A DNA stretch of 64,000 nucleotides from Manihot esculenta. Lineage: Eukaryota > Streptophyta > Magnoliopsida > Malpighiales > Euphorbiaceae. The position numbers and the translations under genes are program-made. The notes beneath the pieces were generated by a model, which saw nothing but the letters and a program-made list of their open reading frames with translations, was not told the DNA's origin and made no database searches. The stretch is taken from assembly GCF_001659605.2 (NCBI RefSeq), contig NC_035177.2, positions 32,628,136 through 32,692,135 of the forward strand, written 5' to 3'. The first letter of the stretch is position 1. Every line of letters starts with the position of its first letter. This document shows, piece by piece, positions 1-11,512 of the stretch.

Positions 1-3000
1 TTAACACCTAAATAAACAAACACCTCACACATCAATAAACACTTCACACGTCAATTACATTTAAAAGCATTTAACAGTTACAAAACGCTTCACAAATATT
101 TAACAATCACTAACACTTGAACATCATATTTCACACTTAAAAAAGCACTTTAACACTTAACTCTAAAACACACACTTTAATACATAACACTTAAGCACCC
201 ATTTTAACAAATGTTTCACAAACACTAACACTTAAGCATCACACCTCACACTTTCACACTTCCAAACTTAAATACTTAACACACAAACACACTTGCACAC
301 TTCACACTTAAAAAACACTAACACTTACACATTACACTTCACACTTTCACAATTAAACATTTAAATACCTAAACACTTAATACTTCCACACTTAAATACC
401 TAAATACTTAACACCTAAACACACATGCACACTTCCACACTTAAATACTTAACACCTTAACTCACAAGCACATTTACACATTTAAGAACACTAACACTTA
501 AATGTCACACTTCACACTACACACTTTCACACATAAAACCTTAAGAAACACTAACACTTAACACTACACACTGCACACTTTCACACATAAACACTTAACA
601 CTTAAACACCCTTGCAGCCTTGCCACTGCACCCTGCACACACTTCACACTTATTCACACTACTTCACACTTTACACTTCACACTTCACACTACTTTACAC
701 TTAAACACTCTGCACACTGCATAGTTCACACTTTACATTACTTCACACTTTACATTACTTCACACTTCACATTACTTCACACTTCACAACACTTCACGCT
801 ACTTCACGCTTCACACAACACATAACACACATAACACTTAAACACCCTTGCACTGCTGCACACTTCACACTACTCCACACTTCACAATTCACACATTTTC
901 ACATTACTTCACGCTTCACACTTTATCGCACAACTACACACTTCACACTTCATTCTTCATTACTTTGCACTACTTCACACTTCACATTTCACACTTGTAC
1001 ACTTCACCAAACACCGAAAAAACATTTCAAAAACACTTTACAAGTACTTAAAAATATTAACACTTAAAAAAAGACTTAAAAATCACACTTCACACTTAAT
1101 ATCTAAACATCCAAGCACCCAAACACTTAACTACTTCAAACCACTTCACATTACTTTATACTTCATACTACATACTTCAAACTTAAAAACAAATACTTTA
1201 ACACTTCATACTTAAATAATCAGTTTAACATTTAACACCTAAACACAAACACACTTCACACTTTAAACTTCCCGAACACTAATATTTAACAAGCACTACA
1301 ACTTAAATCGCACACTTCACACTTAAACACTTAACACAAACACCTTAACACCTAAATACACAAACACTTCACACGTCAATTACAATTAACAAGCACTTAA
1401 ATAACACTTACAAACCACTTCACAAATATTTAACAAGCACTAACACTTAAACATCACACTTCGCACTTGAAATAACACTTTTGCACTTAACTCTTAAACA
1501 CAAACTTTAATACCTAACACTTAACTACCTACTTTAACAAATGTTTCACAAACAATAACACTTAAGCATCACACTTCACACTTTCATACTTAAATACTTA
1601 ACACCTTAACACAAACAAACACACTTGCATACTTCACACTTAAGAAACACTAACACTTAAACATCACACTTCACACTATACGCTTTTACACATAAACACT
1701 TAAATACCTAAACACACTTGCACATTTCCACTGTTAAATACCTAAACATTTAAAACTTAAATACACTTCCACACTTAAATAATTAACACCTTAACACACA
1801 AACACACTTAAAAATACTAACACTTAAACATCACACTTCAAAGTATACACTTTCACGCATAACCCTTAAAAAACACTAACAATTAACACTAGACACTTTT
1901 ACACATAAACACTTAAACACCTAAACACCTAAACACTTAAACACCCTTGCCACTGCACCCTGTGCACACTTCACGCTTCACACTTCTTCACACTACTTCA
2001 CACTTTACACTGCTTCACACTTCACACTACTTCACACTACACACTTCTTCACACTTCACGCTTCTTCACACTTCACGCTTCTTCACACTCCACACTCCAC
2101 ACTCTAATACTTCACCAAACACTTAACAAGCACCGAACAAACATTTCAAAAACACTTTACAAAAACTTAAAAATCACAATTCACACTTAACACCTAAACG
2201 CCCAAAGACACAAACACTTAACCACTTCAAACCACTTCAAACAACTTTATGCTTCGTACTACATACTTCACACTTAAAAACAAATACTTTAACACTTCAT
2301 ACTTAAATAAACACTTTAACATTTAACACATGAATACAAATACACAAACACTTTACATTTCAAACTTCACAAACACTAACATTTAACAAGCACTACAACT
2401 TAAACCACACACTTCACACTTAAACACTTAACACAAACACCTTAACACCTAAATACACAAACACTTCACACGTCAATTACACTTAAGAAGCACTTAATTA
2501 ACACTTACAAAACACTTTACAAATATTTAACAAACACTAAAACTTAAACAATACACTTCACACTTGAAAAAGCACTTTAACACTCAACTCTTAAACACAC
2601 TTTAATACTTAACACTTAAGCACCCACTTAACAAATATTTCACAAACACTAACGCATCACACTTCACACTTTCACACTTCCAAACTTAAATACCTAACAC
2701 CTTAACACACAAACACACTTGCACACTTCACACTTAAGAAACACTAACACTTAAACATCACACTTCACACTACATACTTTCACACATAAACACTTAAACA
2801 CCTAAACACCTAACACCTAAACACCTAAACACACTTGCACACTTCCACACTTAAATACTTAACACCCCAACACATAAACACACTTACACACTTCACAGTT
2901 AAGAACACTAACACTTAAACATCACACTACACACTTTCATACATAACCCTTAAAAAACACTAACACTTAACACTTAACACTACACACTTTCACATAAATA

Positions 3001-4045
3001 CTTAAACACCTAAACTCTTAATACTTAAACACCCTTGCACCCTTGCCACTGCAGCCTGCACACAATTCACACTACTTCACACATTACACTTCACACACTT
3101 CGCACTACTTCACACTATTTCACACTTAACACTACTTCACACTTCACATTTTACACTACTTCACATTTCACACTATTTCACACTTCACACTACACACTTA
3201 AACACCCTTATAACACTGCATCATTTCACACTACTTCACGCCTCACACAACACACAACACACTTTAACACCATTGCAACACTACTTCACACTTCACACTT
3301 TACACTACTTCACACTTCACACTATTTCACACTATTTCAAACTTGACACTACATACTTAAACACCCTTATAGCACTCCATCATTTCACACTACTTCACGC
3401 TTCACACAACAGACAACACACAACACACTTTTACACCCTTGCAACACTACTTCACACTTCACACTTCTTCATACTTCACACTTCACACTACTTCACGCTT
3501 CACGCTGCACACTTAAACACCCTTGTACCACTTCACACTTCACAACACTTCACACTTCACACTTCACACTTCACACTACTTCACTTCTTCAAACTACTTC
3601 ACGCTTCATCCTTCACGCTTCATCACAGTACTACACACTTCACAGTTCACACTTCTTCACACTTCTTCACACTTCACACTTCACACTTCACAAGAAGTTA
3701 GCTAGCTGATGATTCTTTCTGGACAGTTTTAAACATCACACTTCACACAAGAACACTTAACACCGTAACACCTAAATACACAAACACACAAACAGCTCAC
3801 ACTTCACACTTCAATAAACACTTCACAAACAATTATACTTAACAAGCACTTAGCTATTACTTGCAAAACACTTCACAAGCAAACAGTTAATAAACACTAA
3901 CATTTAAACAAACACTTAAATATCACACTTCACGGCACTTCACAATTCACACTTCACACTTAAAAAAACACTTTAACACTTAACACTTAAACACACACTT
4001 TAATTCTTAACACTTCAACACATTAACACCTAAACACCCCAACAT
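1..4045. repeat. Telomere-like CACTTAA/TTAACAC satellite field
   Basis: The whole stretch is made of short degenerate motifs such as cacttaacac, cttaaacacc and cttcacacta, with almost no G on the plus strand. The units resemble degenerate plant telomere C-strand repeats (CCCTAAA), but exact telomere units are not seen here. Longer landmarks recur: cacacgtcaatta at about 45, 1370 and 2467, and cccttgccactgca near 615, 1947 and 3040, so a higher-order unit of about 1.1-1.35 kb is present in about three copies. Open reading frames here (for example 3035-3346 and 3273-3701) are His/Thr/Ser-rich artefacts of the repeat. No gene is seen. Confidence 0.85.
3690..3730. repeat. Small remnant of the CTP synthase module
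   Basis: The segment gttagctagctgatgattct within the satellite matches sequence found inside both long CTP synthase pseudogene modules (near 4988 and 8084). It is a short leftover of the same module, showing that the satellite and the module have been reshuffled more than once. Confidence 0.5.
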
Positions 4046-5575
4046 ACCAACACTAATTGATTTTAGATGTATTATTCCTAGAGAACTCACACTTATATTA
4101 TAATATAGAAACGAGGCTTATGCAAGTCTATAATTTGTATGAATAAAACTACATTTCAAAAACATGTTTAAACGCAAAACAAAATTTAAATATTTAAATA
4201 TTAAAAAAATCATCTCCATGCCCCACTTAAATAATATATAGAAGAAAAAACTCTATTACTGCAATAAGAATTAGAAGGCACCCGTCAAGTTTTGGCTTCC
4301 TCTTCATCTACTGCCAATACATTGTTGCGCAGTGCCAATTGTGCTTCTTCCACCTGCATGAAGGCATAGGAATCGTGAAAAAACTACATAATAAGACGCA
4401 AAAAGAAAATGATCTTTCAATGCAACTTCTAAAAGAGTACTTGTACTCCAACCACATCTAAAACAGGTACAAGGCAGACATAAGTCGAGCAAAAGTTAGT
4501 AGGTCCTCAAACAAAAGAGTGATTTATGAGAAGACAGAGATCAACTGCAAAAATAAACTAGAGCACTCAAATTGCATCATCATATGAATTTATAAATTCA
4601 TATGCTCGTACCAACTCAATATGAGAACTGTCCTAAAACCTCAATAAATGGCATGGACTCAAAATCTCCAGCAAGCATGAAAGTTGGTTGTAACAAAAAG
4701 AAAACTTTGAAAATAAATGTTCATGTCATTTATTATAAGTGTACCTATAATGCCATCTAATTCAATGACACACACATCAGTAGGTCTGGACATGCCTTCC
4801 ACTGGCATCATTGCTACACGTTCAATCCATTTTTACTAGCATCTATAACATGAGGAACAACCTACAGGTTGCAAGAATACACAAAGGGCATAAAGCTATT
4901 GCAAGCCACAGTGGCTGATGGGTTCAGCAGTGGATAAATACCTAGACAGTTATTAACATGCAAAAAAGAAAAAGAAATTATTAACAAGAAGCCAGCTAGC
5001 TAACAATTCTTTCTGGTTTCTCCTAGCATCAGACACAAAAATAATCAAAAGAGTGAAAGTTAAGCTTACCTGATAAATTTCTTCAGTACTGATATCATTG
5101 TCTCTTCTCAACTTGATATCCAGAAAATTCATAATTTTCAATGTCCAAGTTCACCTTTCAAACAATAAAAAAATGTCATTTTCTTCTCAACTTTGTAAGC
5201 TGTGATGCATTCAAACCGATAATCAATACAGATGGTTAAAAAAAATGGTAGTTGAAAATTACTCAGGTTTTAGGAATTATAAATAAAGGAAATCAGAAAG
5301 TCCTGTACCTACAGAATAAAATAAAAAAAGCACATCAAAAAAAATGAACTACAAACATGAAAAAATAATTATGATCACAAATTGCAAAATCAACCATTTA
5401 TATATGGATTTCTCTATAATATCAACACAAAAAAGAATATTTACTTTTTTTTTCTTTTTCTTAAAAGAGGAAATAGGAAGGAAAAGAAAGAGACCTATTT
5501 GGATGAAAGTAACACGAAGATCACAGGCCTTAAAAATCAACTACTAACTACTAACCACTAAACCCTAATCCTAAC
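4046..5575 (-). pseudogene. CTP synthase pseudogene module, copy 1
   Basis: Minus-strand exon-like pieces appear in the right order for a plant CTP synthase (UTP + ATP + glutamine to CTP; amidoligase domain). About 5070-5159 reads LDIENYE, then a frame break, then FLDIKL and a diverged DNDISTEEIYQ. About 4750-4875 reads VVPHVIDA, then a 1-nt loss, then WIERVAMMPVEG and DVCVIEL. About 4610-4665 reads GDFESMPFIE and ends in a stop. About 4450-4490 reads LVPVLDVVG in another frame. Splice-like GT/AG signals remain between them. The N-terminus and the glutaminase domain are missing. A conserved block at 4285-4347 (VEEAQLALRNN...) is not identified. Frameshifts and stops make it non-coding. The module has no satellite inside it but is bounded by satellite on both sides. 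Confidence 0.75.
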
Positions 5576-5600
5576 CGTAACCCCACACTAACCCTAACAC
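5541..5600 (+). repeat. Degenerate telomeric tract (C strand)
   Basis: Several close variants of the plant telomere C-strand unit sit together (ccctaatcctaaccgtaac, actaaccctaac). They lie exactly where copy 1 of the CTP synthase module passes back into CACTTAA satellite. The C-strand orientation on the plus strand would fit a chromosome end lying to the left. Confidence 0.7.
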
Positions 5601-5790
5601 TTCATAGACACTTAACAAACACTTAACAAACACTAACACTTGAACAAACATTTAAACATCACACGCAAACTTCACACTTAAGTGTTTGTACAAACACTTC
5701 ACAAACACTTAACAAACACACAAAAAACAGTTAATAAATACTTTAACAAACACTTCACAAACACTAACACTTAAACATCACACTACAAAC
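5601..5790. repeat. CACTTAA-type satellite
   Basis: Short array of cacttaacaaacac-like units between module copy 1 and the partial duplicate that follows. No coding signal is seen. Confidence 0.7.
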
Positions 5791-6060
5791 AGAAAATCAG
5801 AAAATCCTGCATCTATAGAATAAAATCAAAAAAGCACATGAAAAAAAAATAAATTGCAAACAGGAAAAAATAATTATGATCATAAATTGCAAAATCTACC
5901 TTTTGTATATAAATTTCTCTATAATATCAACATAAAAAATAGTGTTTACTTTTTTTTCCTTTTTCTTAAAAGAGGAAGAAGGAAGGAAGTGAAAAAGACA
6001 TATCTAGATGAAAGTAACACGAAGACCAGACCTTAAAAATCAACTACTAACCACTAACCC
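5791..6060. repeat. Partial duplicate of the CTP synthase module end
   Basis: About 270 bp closely repeat the right end of module copy 1 (about 5280-5560): the A-rich agcacatgaaaaaaa stretch, ttttcctttttcttaaaaga, and gatgaaagtaacacgaag. The same end also occurs in copy 2 near 8385-8620. This piece lacks the exon-like segments. Confidence 0.75.
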
Positions 6061-6080
6061 CTAACCCTAACCGTAACACA
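6041..6080 (+). repeat. Degenerate telomeric tract (C strand)
   Basis: The sequence cccctaaccctaaccgtaac marks the end of the partial module at the junction with satellite, as it does at 5541-5600 and 8615-8650. Confidence 0.7.
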
Positions 6081-7105
6081 ACACTAATACTAATACTTCA
6101 TAAACATTTAACAAACACTAACACTTAAACAAACATTTAAACATCACACGTAAATTTCACACTTCAGTGTATGTACAAACACTTAATAAACACTCAAGAA
6201 GCACTTAATAAACACGCACTTTCACATTTAAACACCTTTCACATTTGAACACCTGGAAACCTTAATACACAAACACACTCACACACACTTCACACTTAAC
6301 AAACACTAACACTTAAACATCACACTTTCACACTTAAACACTTAACACCTTAACACATAAACGCATAATCGCACAAACACACTCACACTTCACACTTCAA
6401 CATACACTTCACATAACAAGCACTTAACAAAACACTTACACACTTCACAAGAATTTAACAAATACTAACACTTAACAAGCACTTAACAAAACACTTACAC
6501 ACTTCACAAGAACTTAACAAATACTAACACTTAACAAGCACTAATTCTTAAATAAACAATTAAACATGACTGTTCCCACTTAACACCTATACACCCAAAC
6601 ATCCAAACACTTCAACACTTCACACCACTTTACACTTCAAACTACACACTTCACACTTAACACTTAAAAACAAACACGTAACACTTAAATAAACACTTTA
6701 ACATTTAACACCTTAACACAAACACATCACAGTTCATAAGCACTAACACTTAACAAACACTACAACTTAAACATCACACTTCACACATAAACACTTAACA
6801 CCTTAACACTAACACCTTAAGACCTAAACACACATAACACTTCACACTTCCATAAACACTTCACAAACAATTGCACTTAACTAACACTTACAAAACACTT
6901 CACAAACAGTTAACAAACACTAACCCTTAAACATCACACTTCACACTTGAAAAAACGCTTTAACACTTAACACTTAAACACACACTTTAACAATAACACT
7001 TAAGCACCCACTTTAACACTTCACACGTAACACATAAACGCACACTTTAACACTTAACGCTTCAACTCCTTAACATCTAAACACTTAAACATCCAAACAC
7101 TCCAA
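6081..7105. repeat. CACTTAA-type satellite between module copies
   Basis: Array of cacttaaacac, cttaacaaacac and related units with an internal near-duplication around 6440-6540 (cacttcacaagaatttaac, then cacttcacaagaacttaac). The part from about 6780 resembles the start of the higher-order unit seen at 1, 1340 and 2430. No gene is seen. Confidence 0.8.
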
Positions 7106-8640
7106 CACACCAACACTAATTGATTTTAGATGAACTATTCCTAGATAACTCATATTTATATTATAGTATAGAAAAGAAGCTTATCCAAGTATATAATTTG
7201 TATGAATAAAATTAGATTTCAAAAACATGTTTAAATGAAAAACAAAATTTAAAAGAAAAACATCATCCTGTCCCACTCTACTAATATATAACAATAAGAA
7301 ACTCTATTACTTCAATAAAAATTAGAAAGAATCAATCAAGTTTTGGCTTCCTTTTCATCTACTGCCAATATATTATTGTGTAGTGCCAACTGTGCTTTTT
7401 TTACCTGCATGAAGACATAGGAATCATGAAAAAGCTACATAATAAGATGGACAAAAAAAATAATCTTCCAATGCAACTTCTAAAAGAGTACATGTACCCC
7501 AACCACATTTAAAATAGGTACGAGGCACACATGAGTCCAGCAAAAGTTAGTAGATCCTCAAACAAAAAAGTCATTTATGAGAAGACAGAGATCAACTACA
7601 AAAATAAGCTAGAACACTCAAATTGCATCATCATATGAATTTATAAATGCATATGCTCTTACCAACTGAATATGAGAACTGCCCTAGAATCTCGATAAAT
7701 GGCATGGACTCAAAATCTCCTGCAAGCATGAAAGCTGGTTGTAACAAATAGAAAACTCTGAAAATATATGTTCCTGTATTGTAAGTGTACTTGTAGTGCC
7801 ACCCAATTCAATGACACACACATCAGTAGGTCCAGACATGCGGTCCAGACATGCCTTCCACTGGTTTCATTGCTACGCATTCAATCCATTTATGAATAGC
7901 ATCTATAACATGAGGAACAACCTACAGGTTGCAACAATACAAAAAGGGGATGGATAGCTATTGCAAGCCACAGTGGCTGATGGGTTCAGCATTAAACAAA
8001 TACCTTGACAGTTTTTTCAGATAATCTCCCCTTCTTTCCTTATCTATAACATGAAAAAAGAAAAAACAATTATTAACAAGTCAGCTAGCTGATGATTCTA
8101 TCTGGTTTCTCCAAGCAGAAGACACAAAAATAATCAAAAGGGATGTGCAAGTTAACCTTACCTCGTAAGTTATTCCAGCAATGATAACATTGTCTCTTGT
8201 AAACTTGATATCCAGAAAATTCAAAATTTCCAATGTCCAAATTCACCTTTCAAACAACAGAAAAAAATGGTCATTTTCTTCCCAACCTTTTAAGCCGTGA
8301 TGCTTTCTAAACAATAATCAATAGAGATAGTAAAAGAATTATAGTTGAAAATTACTTGATTTTTAGAAATTATATACAAAAGAAATCAAAAAGTTCCACA
8401 TCTACAGAATAAAATAAAAAAAGCACATGAAAAAAAATGAAATGCAAACAGAAAAAAATAATTATGATCATAAATTACAAAATCCACCTTTTTTATATGG
8501 ATTTATCAACATAAAAAAAATATTTACTCTTTTTCCTTTTTCTTAAAAGAGGAAGAAGGAAGAGGAAGAGACTTATCTGAATGAAAGTAACACGAAGACT
8601 GCAGGCCTTAAGAATCAACCACTAATCCTAACCCTAACCA
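7106..8640 (-). pseudogene. CTP synthase pseudogene module, copy 2
   Basis: Second long copy of the module, about 3.06 kb to the right of copy 1. The same minus-strand CTP synthase exon fragments are visible: about 8165-8245 (FLDIKFTRDNVI...), 7790-7925 (HVIDAIHKWIECVA) and 7690-7735 (GDFESMPFIE). In the middle fragment the frame is kept where copy 1 has lost a base, but copy 2 carries its own damage, including a 13-bp tandem duplication of ggtccagacatgc near 7830-7855. The two copies are therefore independent decay products of one duplicated module. Start, end and glutaminase region are absent, so no enzyme can be made. Confidence 0.75.
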
Positions 8641-8650
8641 TAACACTTCA
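8615..8650 (+). repeat. Degenerate telomeric tract (C strand)
   Basis: The tract ctaatcctaaccctaaccat lies at the right end of module copy 2, the same place as in copy 1 and in the partial copy. Confidence 0.65.
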
Positions 8651-9515
8651 TAAACACTTAACAAACACCTCAAAAACACTTAACATACAGTAAACACTTG
8701 AAGTCACACGTAAACTTCACACTTAAGTGTTTGTACAATCACTTAGTAGGCACTTAAAAAAAAGTTAACAAGTACTTTAACAAACACTTCACAAACACTT
8801 AACAAACACTAGCACTTAAGCATCACACTTCACACTTTTACACTTAAACACTTAACACACAAACACACTTCAAAATTACCAAACACTAACACTTAAACAT
8901 CACACTTCCACACTTAAACAATTAAGCACTTAAAACCTTAACACCTAAACACACAAACACACTTGCACACTTATACACTTCAACAAACACTTACACGTAA
9001 CAAGAACTTAACAAAACACTTCAAACACACTGCACAAGGACTTAACGAATACTAACATTTAACAAACAGCAACACTTAAATATCACACTTCACACTTAAC
9101 ACCTAAACACCCAAACACACAAGCACTTTAACACTTCGCACTTAAGTATTTGTACAATCACTTAACAAGCACTCAAAAAATAGTTAATAAGTACTTTAAC
9201 AAACACTAAAACTTAAGCATCACACTTCACACTTTCACACTTAAACACTTAACATCTTAACACACAAACACACTCACACACTTCAAACTTACCAAACACT
9301 AACACTTAAACATCACACTTCCACACTTCCACACTTAAACAATTAAACACTTCGCACCACTTTACACTTCACACTGAGACAAACACTTTAACATTTAACA
9401 CCTTAACACTTCACACGCTTCACACTTCACACGCTTCATACTTAAACAAACAATAACATTTAACACTTAAACACACACTTTAACACCTTAACACCCAAAC
9501 AACACACTAACACCC
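8651..9515. repeat. CACTTAA-type satellite
   Basis: Continuation of the cacttaaacac/cttcacactt array with internal duplications (for example, the segment around 8715-8900 resembles 9135-9330). No gene is seen. Confidence 0.8.
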
Positions 9516-9640
9516 CAACACTAACACTAATTGATTTTAGATGTACTATTCCTAGAGAACTCACATTTCTATTATAATATAAAAATGAGGCTTATCCAAG
9601 TATGTAGTATAGAAATGAGGCTTATACATAATATAAACGC
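9516..9640. repeat. Truncated third start of the CTP synthase module
   Basis: About 100 bp repeat the left edge of module copies 1 and 2 (ctaattgattttagatgtac, cctagagaactcaca, aggcttatccaagtat), then the similarity stops. This marks the right edge of the repeat field. Confidence 0.7.
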
Positions 9641-10089
9641 AAATGAACATAATATGAGTTTTGACAAACAAAAACCAAGCATAAAACAGAAATTTGAGAC
9701 TATACCCAACACTCAGACAGATTTCTCAGCCAAACGGGAGGAGCTGCTGGATTCGCGAAGATGAGGACGAGGCCAAGTGTGGAGCGGTAGGGTTGTTCAT
9801 AAGCTGATTTGGATAAAATTTATATCCAAACCAACTTGATCCAAACATAGATTAAATTTGGCAATTTTTTCAAGTGAACCGACCCAACCCAACAGCAACC
9901 ATTTGATGGATTCGGTGGGTTGGTTGAATTTTATTCGCTGATTGCAAGGCTCGCTGTCAACACACCATTACATTTTTTGAGGGAATTTAAATGTTAATAA
10001 CACTAAATTACATTTTTTTTAGAATAACATAAAATACATTAAACTAATATTAAAAAATTAATTTGCCACATATTATCATATTTAAAATA
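9641..10089. other. Intergenic sequence, no gene seen
   Basis: Non-repetitive AT-rich DNA. Around 9800-9950 it carries a purine/pyrimidine-biased stretch with gaaccgacccaacccaac and cggtgggttggttg. Similar stretches occur near 13420-13530, 29600-29680 and 30300-30470; they look like remnants of a dispersed family, which I cannot name. Confidence 0.4.
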
Positions 10090-10098
10090 TATATAATA
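10090..10098. repeat. Pack-MULE target site duplication, left
   Basis: tatataata, identical to 11504-11512. Confidence 0.88.
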
Positions 10099-10190
10099 GG
10101 GAGATTTACTATTTAATCCCTAGATATTGCCATTATTTACAAGTCAGTCCCTATATTTTCAAAACCCTATTAAAACGTCTCTCTCTTTTA
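10099..10190 (+). repeat. Pack-MULE terminal inverted repeat, left
   Basis: Pairs with the reverse complement of about 11415-11503. The outer 26 bases are identical; the inner part has substitutions and small gaps. Confidence 0.85.
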
Positions 10191-10559
10191 TTTCCATTAA
10201 AAAAAGAGTCCTTCCAGGCCATTTTTTACTCCGACCGTTGAAATCCTAATAAGAAGAGAGAAAAATTATAAAACCCTGAATTGCCCTTCTAGCCAAAGAG
10301 AATCGAATCGCCACCTTCTCCTCCACCACTCGTGCCACTCAAATCGCCGACCTCAGACCACCCTTGAAGGTGTAGGGCAAAACAAGAGGTGTCTTTCTAT
10401 TGAGCAGAGGAGGTAAGAAGCGCAGCGAGAAAAGGAGGATGCAGATGAGGCAATTGAGAAGAGGAGATGACTCCGCATGGTGGGACTCGAGCTTAAATCT
10501 CCGATAGTGGCGGCGCGTTCAATGGAAGATGGCTTAGGTGGATGCAAATGAGGGAACAG

Positions 10560-10790
10560 ATGGAAAAGCGTCCAAGCTTTCGTGGGGCACTTGAGAAACA
10601 GAAGAATTTTCGAGCTGCGATGGAGAGGAGCTTAGTTTTATTGGTGGTGGTGAGAGGAAGAAGAGTAAGGAGTCACTTCGAAAGCGAGTTGGCTCACAAA
10701 TTCATTTGGCAGCTCGAGCAGGGAATTTGAGTAGAGTTAAGGAGATTCTTCAGAACTGTGATGGTAATGATGCCTGTCCGCGAAAGAAAA
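10560..10790 (+). pseudogene. Captured ankyrin-repeat protein gene fragment
   Basis: From the ATG at 10560 the frame reads MEKRPSFRGALEKQKNFRAA, the typical N-terminus of plant membrane ankyrin-repeat proteins of the ITN1/At5g02620 type. After a frameshift near 10630 the neighbouring frame continues with an LSFIGGGERKKSKES-like stretch and the start of the first ankyrin repeat (IHLAARAGNLSRVKEILQNC). The fragment stops at about 10790, before the remaining repeats and the membrane domain. The frameshift and truncation make it non-functional as an ankyrin protein. It is in the same orientation as the protease fragment that follows directly. Confidence 0.75.
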
Positions 10791-10809
10791 ATCGAGGAAT
10801 GCCCTTCTC

Positions 10810-11215
10810 TTGTTTGCCGTCACCATTTTCCTTTCTCTCTCCACCACTTTGTCACACTCACACCACTACTATACCTTACTTCTCAACCCTCTCCCTATCC
10901 AGCCCATCCTCTCCGATTACCAAGCAGAAACGCTCACCGCCACCGAAACAAACCCAACGGAGTCCACCTTCTCCGTTCAGTTGCATCACATTGACGCATT
11001 ATCCTTGAACAAAACCCCACAGGAACTCTTCAGCCTGAGGCTCAACCGCGATTCTTCGCGAGTCAATTTTCTGTCCTCTCTTGCCACCTCAGCCGCAGCA
11101 GCTAGTGGACGGGCCGCAGGTGGGTTTAGCAGCTCCGCAATTTTTGGTCCGGCTCAAGGTAGCGTGAATACTTGACGCACATAGGCGTGGGTACCCCACC
11201 CAAGTACGTGGCAAC
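10810..11215 (+). pseudogene. Captured aspartyl protease family gene fragment
   Basis: The reading frame 10810-11175 contains LHHIDALSLNKTPQELFSLR and then FSSSAIFGPAQGSVNT and a stop. Just past the stop, in a shifted frame, lies an IGVGTPPKYV-like segment. This matches the region ahead of the first catalytic motif in nepenthesin-like plant aspartyl proteases of the At1g01300/At3g61820 group, where GxAQGSGEYFxRxGVGTP is typical. The catalytic DTGS motif is not reached, so no protease activity is possible. A chimeric transcript with the upstream ankyrin piece is conceivable. Confidence 0.75.
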
Positions 11216-11414
11216 GACAATGAAGGGTTGCCCATTGGTGCTGCTGCCGACTTCTTGTGATTTGGCCGGGGAAGATTGCCATTTCCCTCTCAAAGTGGTC
11301 GCCGGATGTTTTAATAGGGGTGAGAATTAATTTAGAAGTTAAGGGTAATTTACTCTTTTCTCAATGAAAAGGCGGCGAAAATGGATGAAAGGACTACATG
11401 GTTAACCGAGGTAA

Positions 11415-11503
11415 AATTGAGAGATGTTTTAGTAGATTTCTTAAAATGCAGGGACTGCCTCGATAATAATGACAAAATCCAGGGATTAAATAGTAAATCT
11501 CCC
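11415..11503 (-). repeat. Pack-MULE terminal inverted repeat, right
   Basis: Reverse complement matches the left end of the element, including ggattaaatagtaaatctcc at the tip. Confidence 0.85.
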
Positions 11504-11512
11504 TATATAATA
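11504..11512. repeat. Pack-MULE target site duplication, right
   Basis: tatataata, identical to 10090-10098. Confidence 0.88.

Larger units (their letters stand above)
10099..11503. mobile_element. Pack-MULE (Mutator-like) carrying two gene fragments
   Basis: The left end (gggagatttactatttaatc) is repeated in inverted orientation at the right end (ending 11503). Similarity continues inward for about 90 bp and more weakly to about 190 bp. The element is flanked by a perfect 9-bp direct repeat, tatataata (10090-10098 and 11504-11512). Long TIRs with a 9-bp target duplication are diagnostic of Mutator-like elements. No transposase is present. Instead the interior has plus-strand pieces of an ankyrin-repeat gene and of an aspartyl-protease gene, plus unidentified sequence at 10290-10540 and 11215-11290. 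This is the definition of a Pack-MULE. It is 1405 bp long and non-autonomous. Confidence 0.88.

Noticed and set aside
3035..3705. Overlapping ORFs of 60-142 residues in the satellite
   Set aside because: They are His/Thr/Ser/Phe-rich translations of the short repeat, in several frames at once, with no domain.
4285..4347. C-terminal exon reading VEEAQLALRNNVLAVDEEEA
   Set aside because: Conserved between the two module copies, but I cannot assign it to CTP synthase or any other family, so it is not called as a gene.
1..9640. A true chromosome end (telomere)
   Set aside because: No run of exact CCCTAAA units. The tracts are degenerate and short, so subtelomeric or interstitial is the safer reading.
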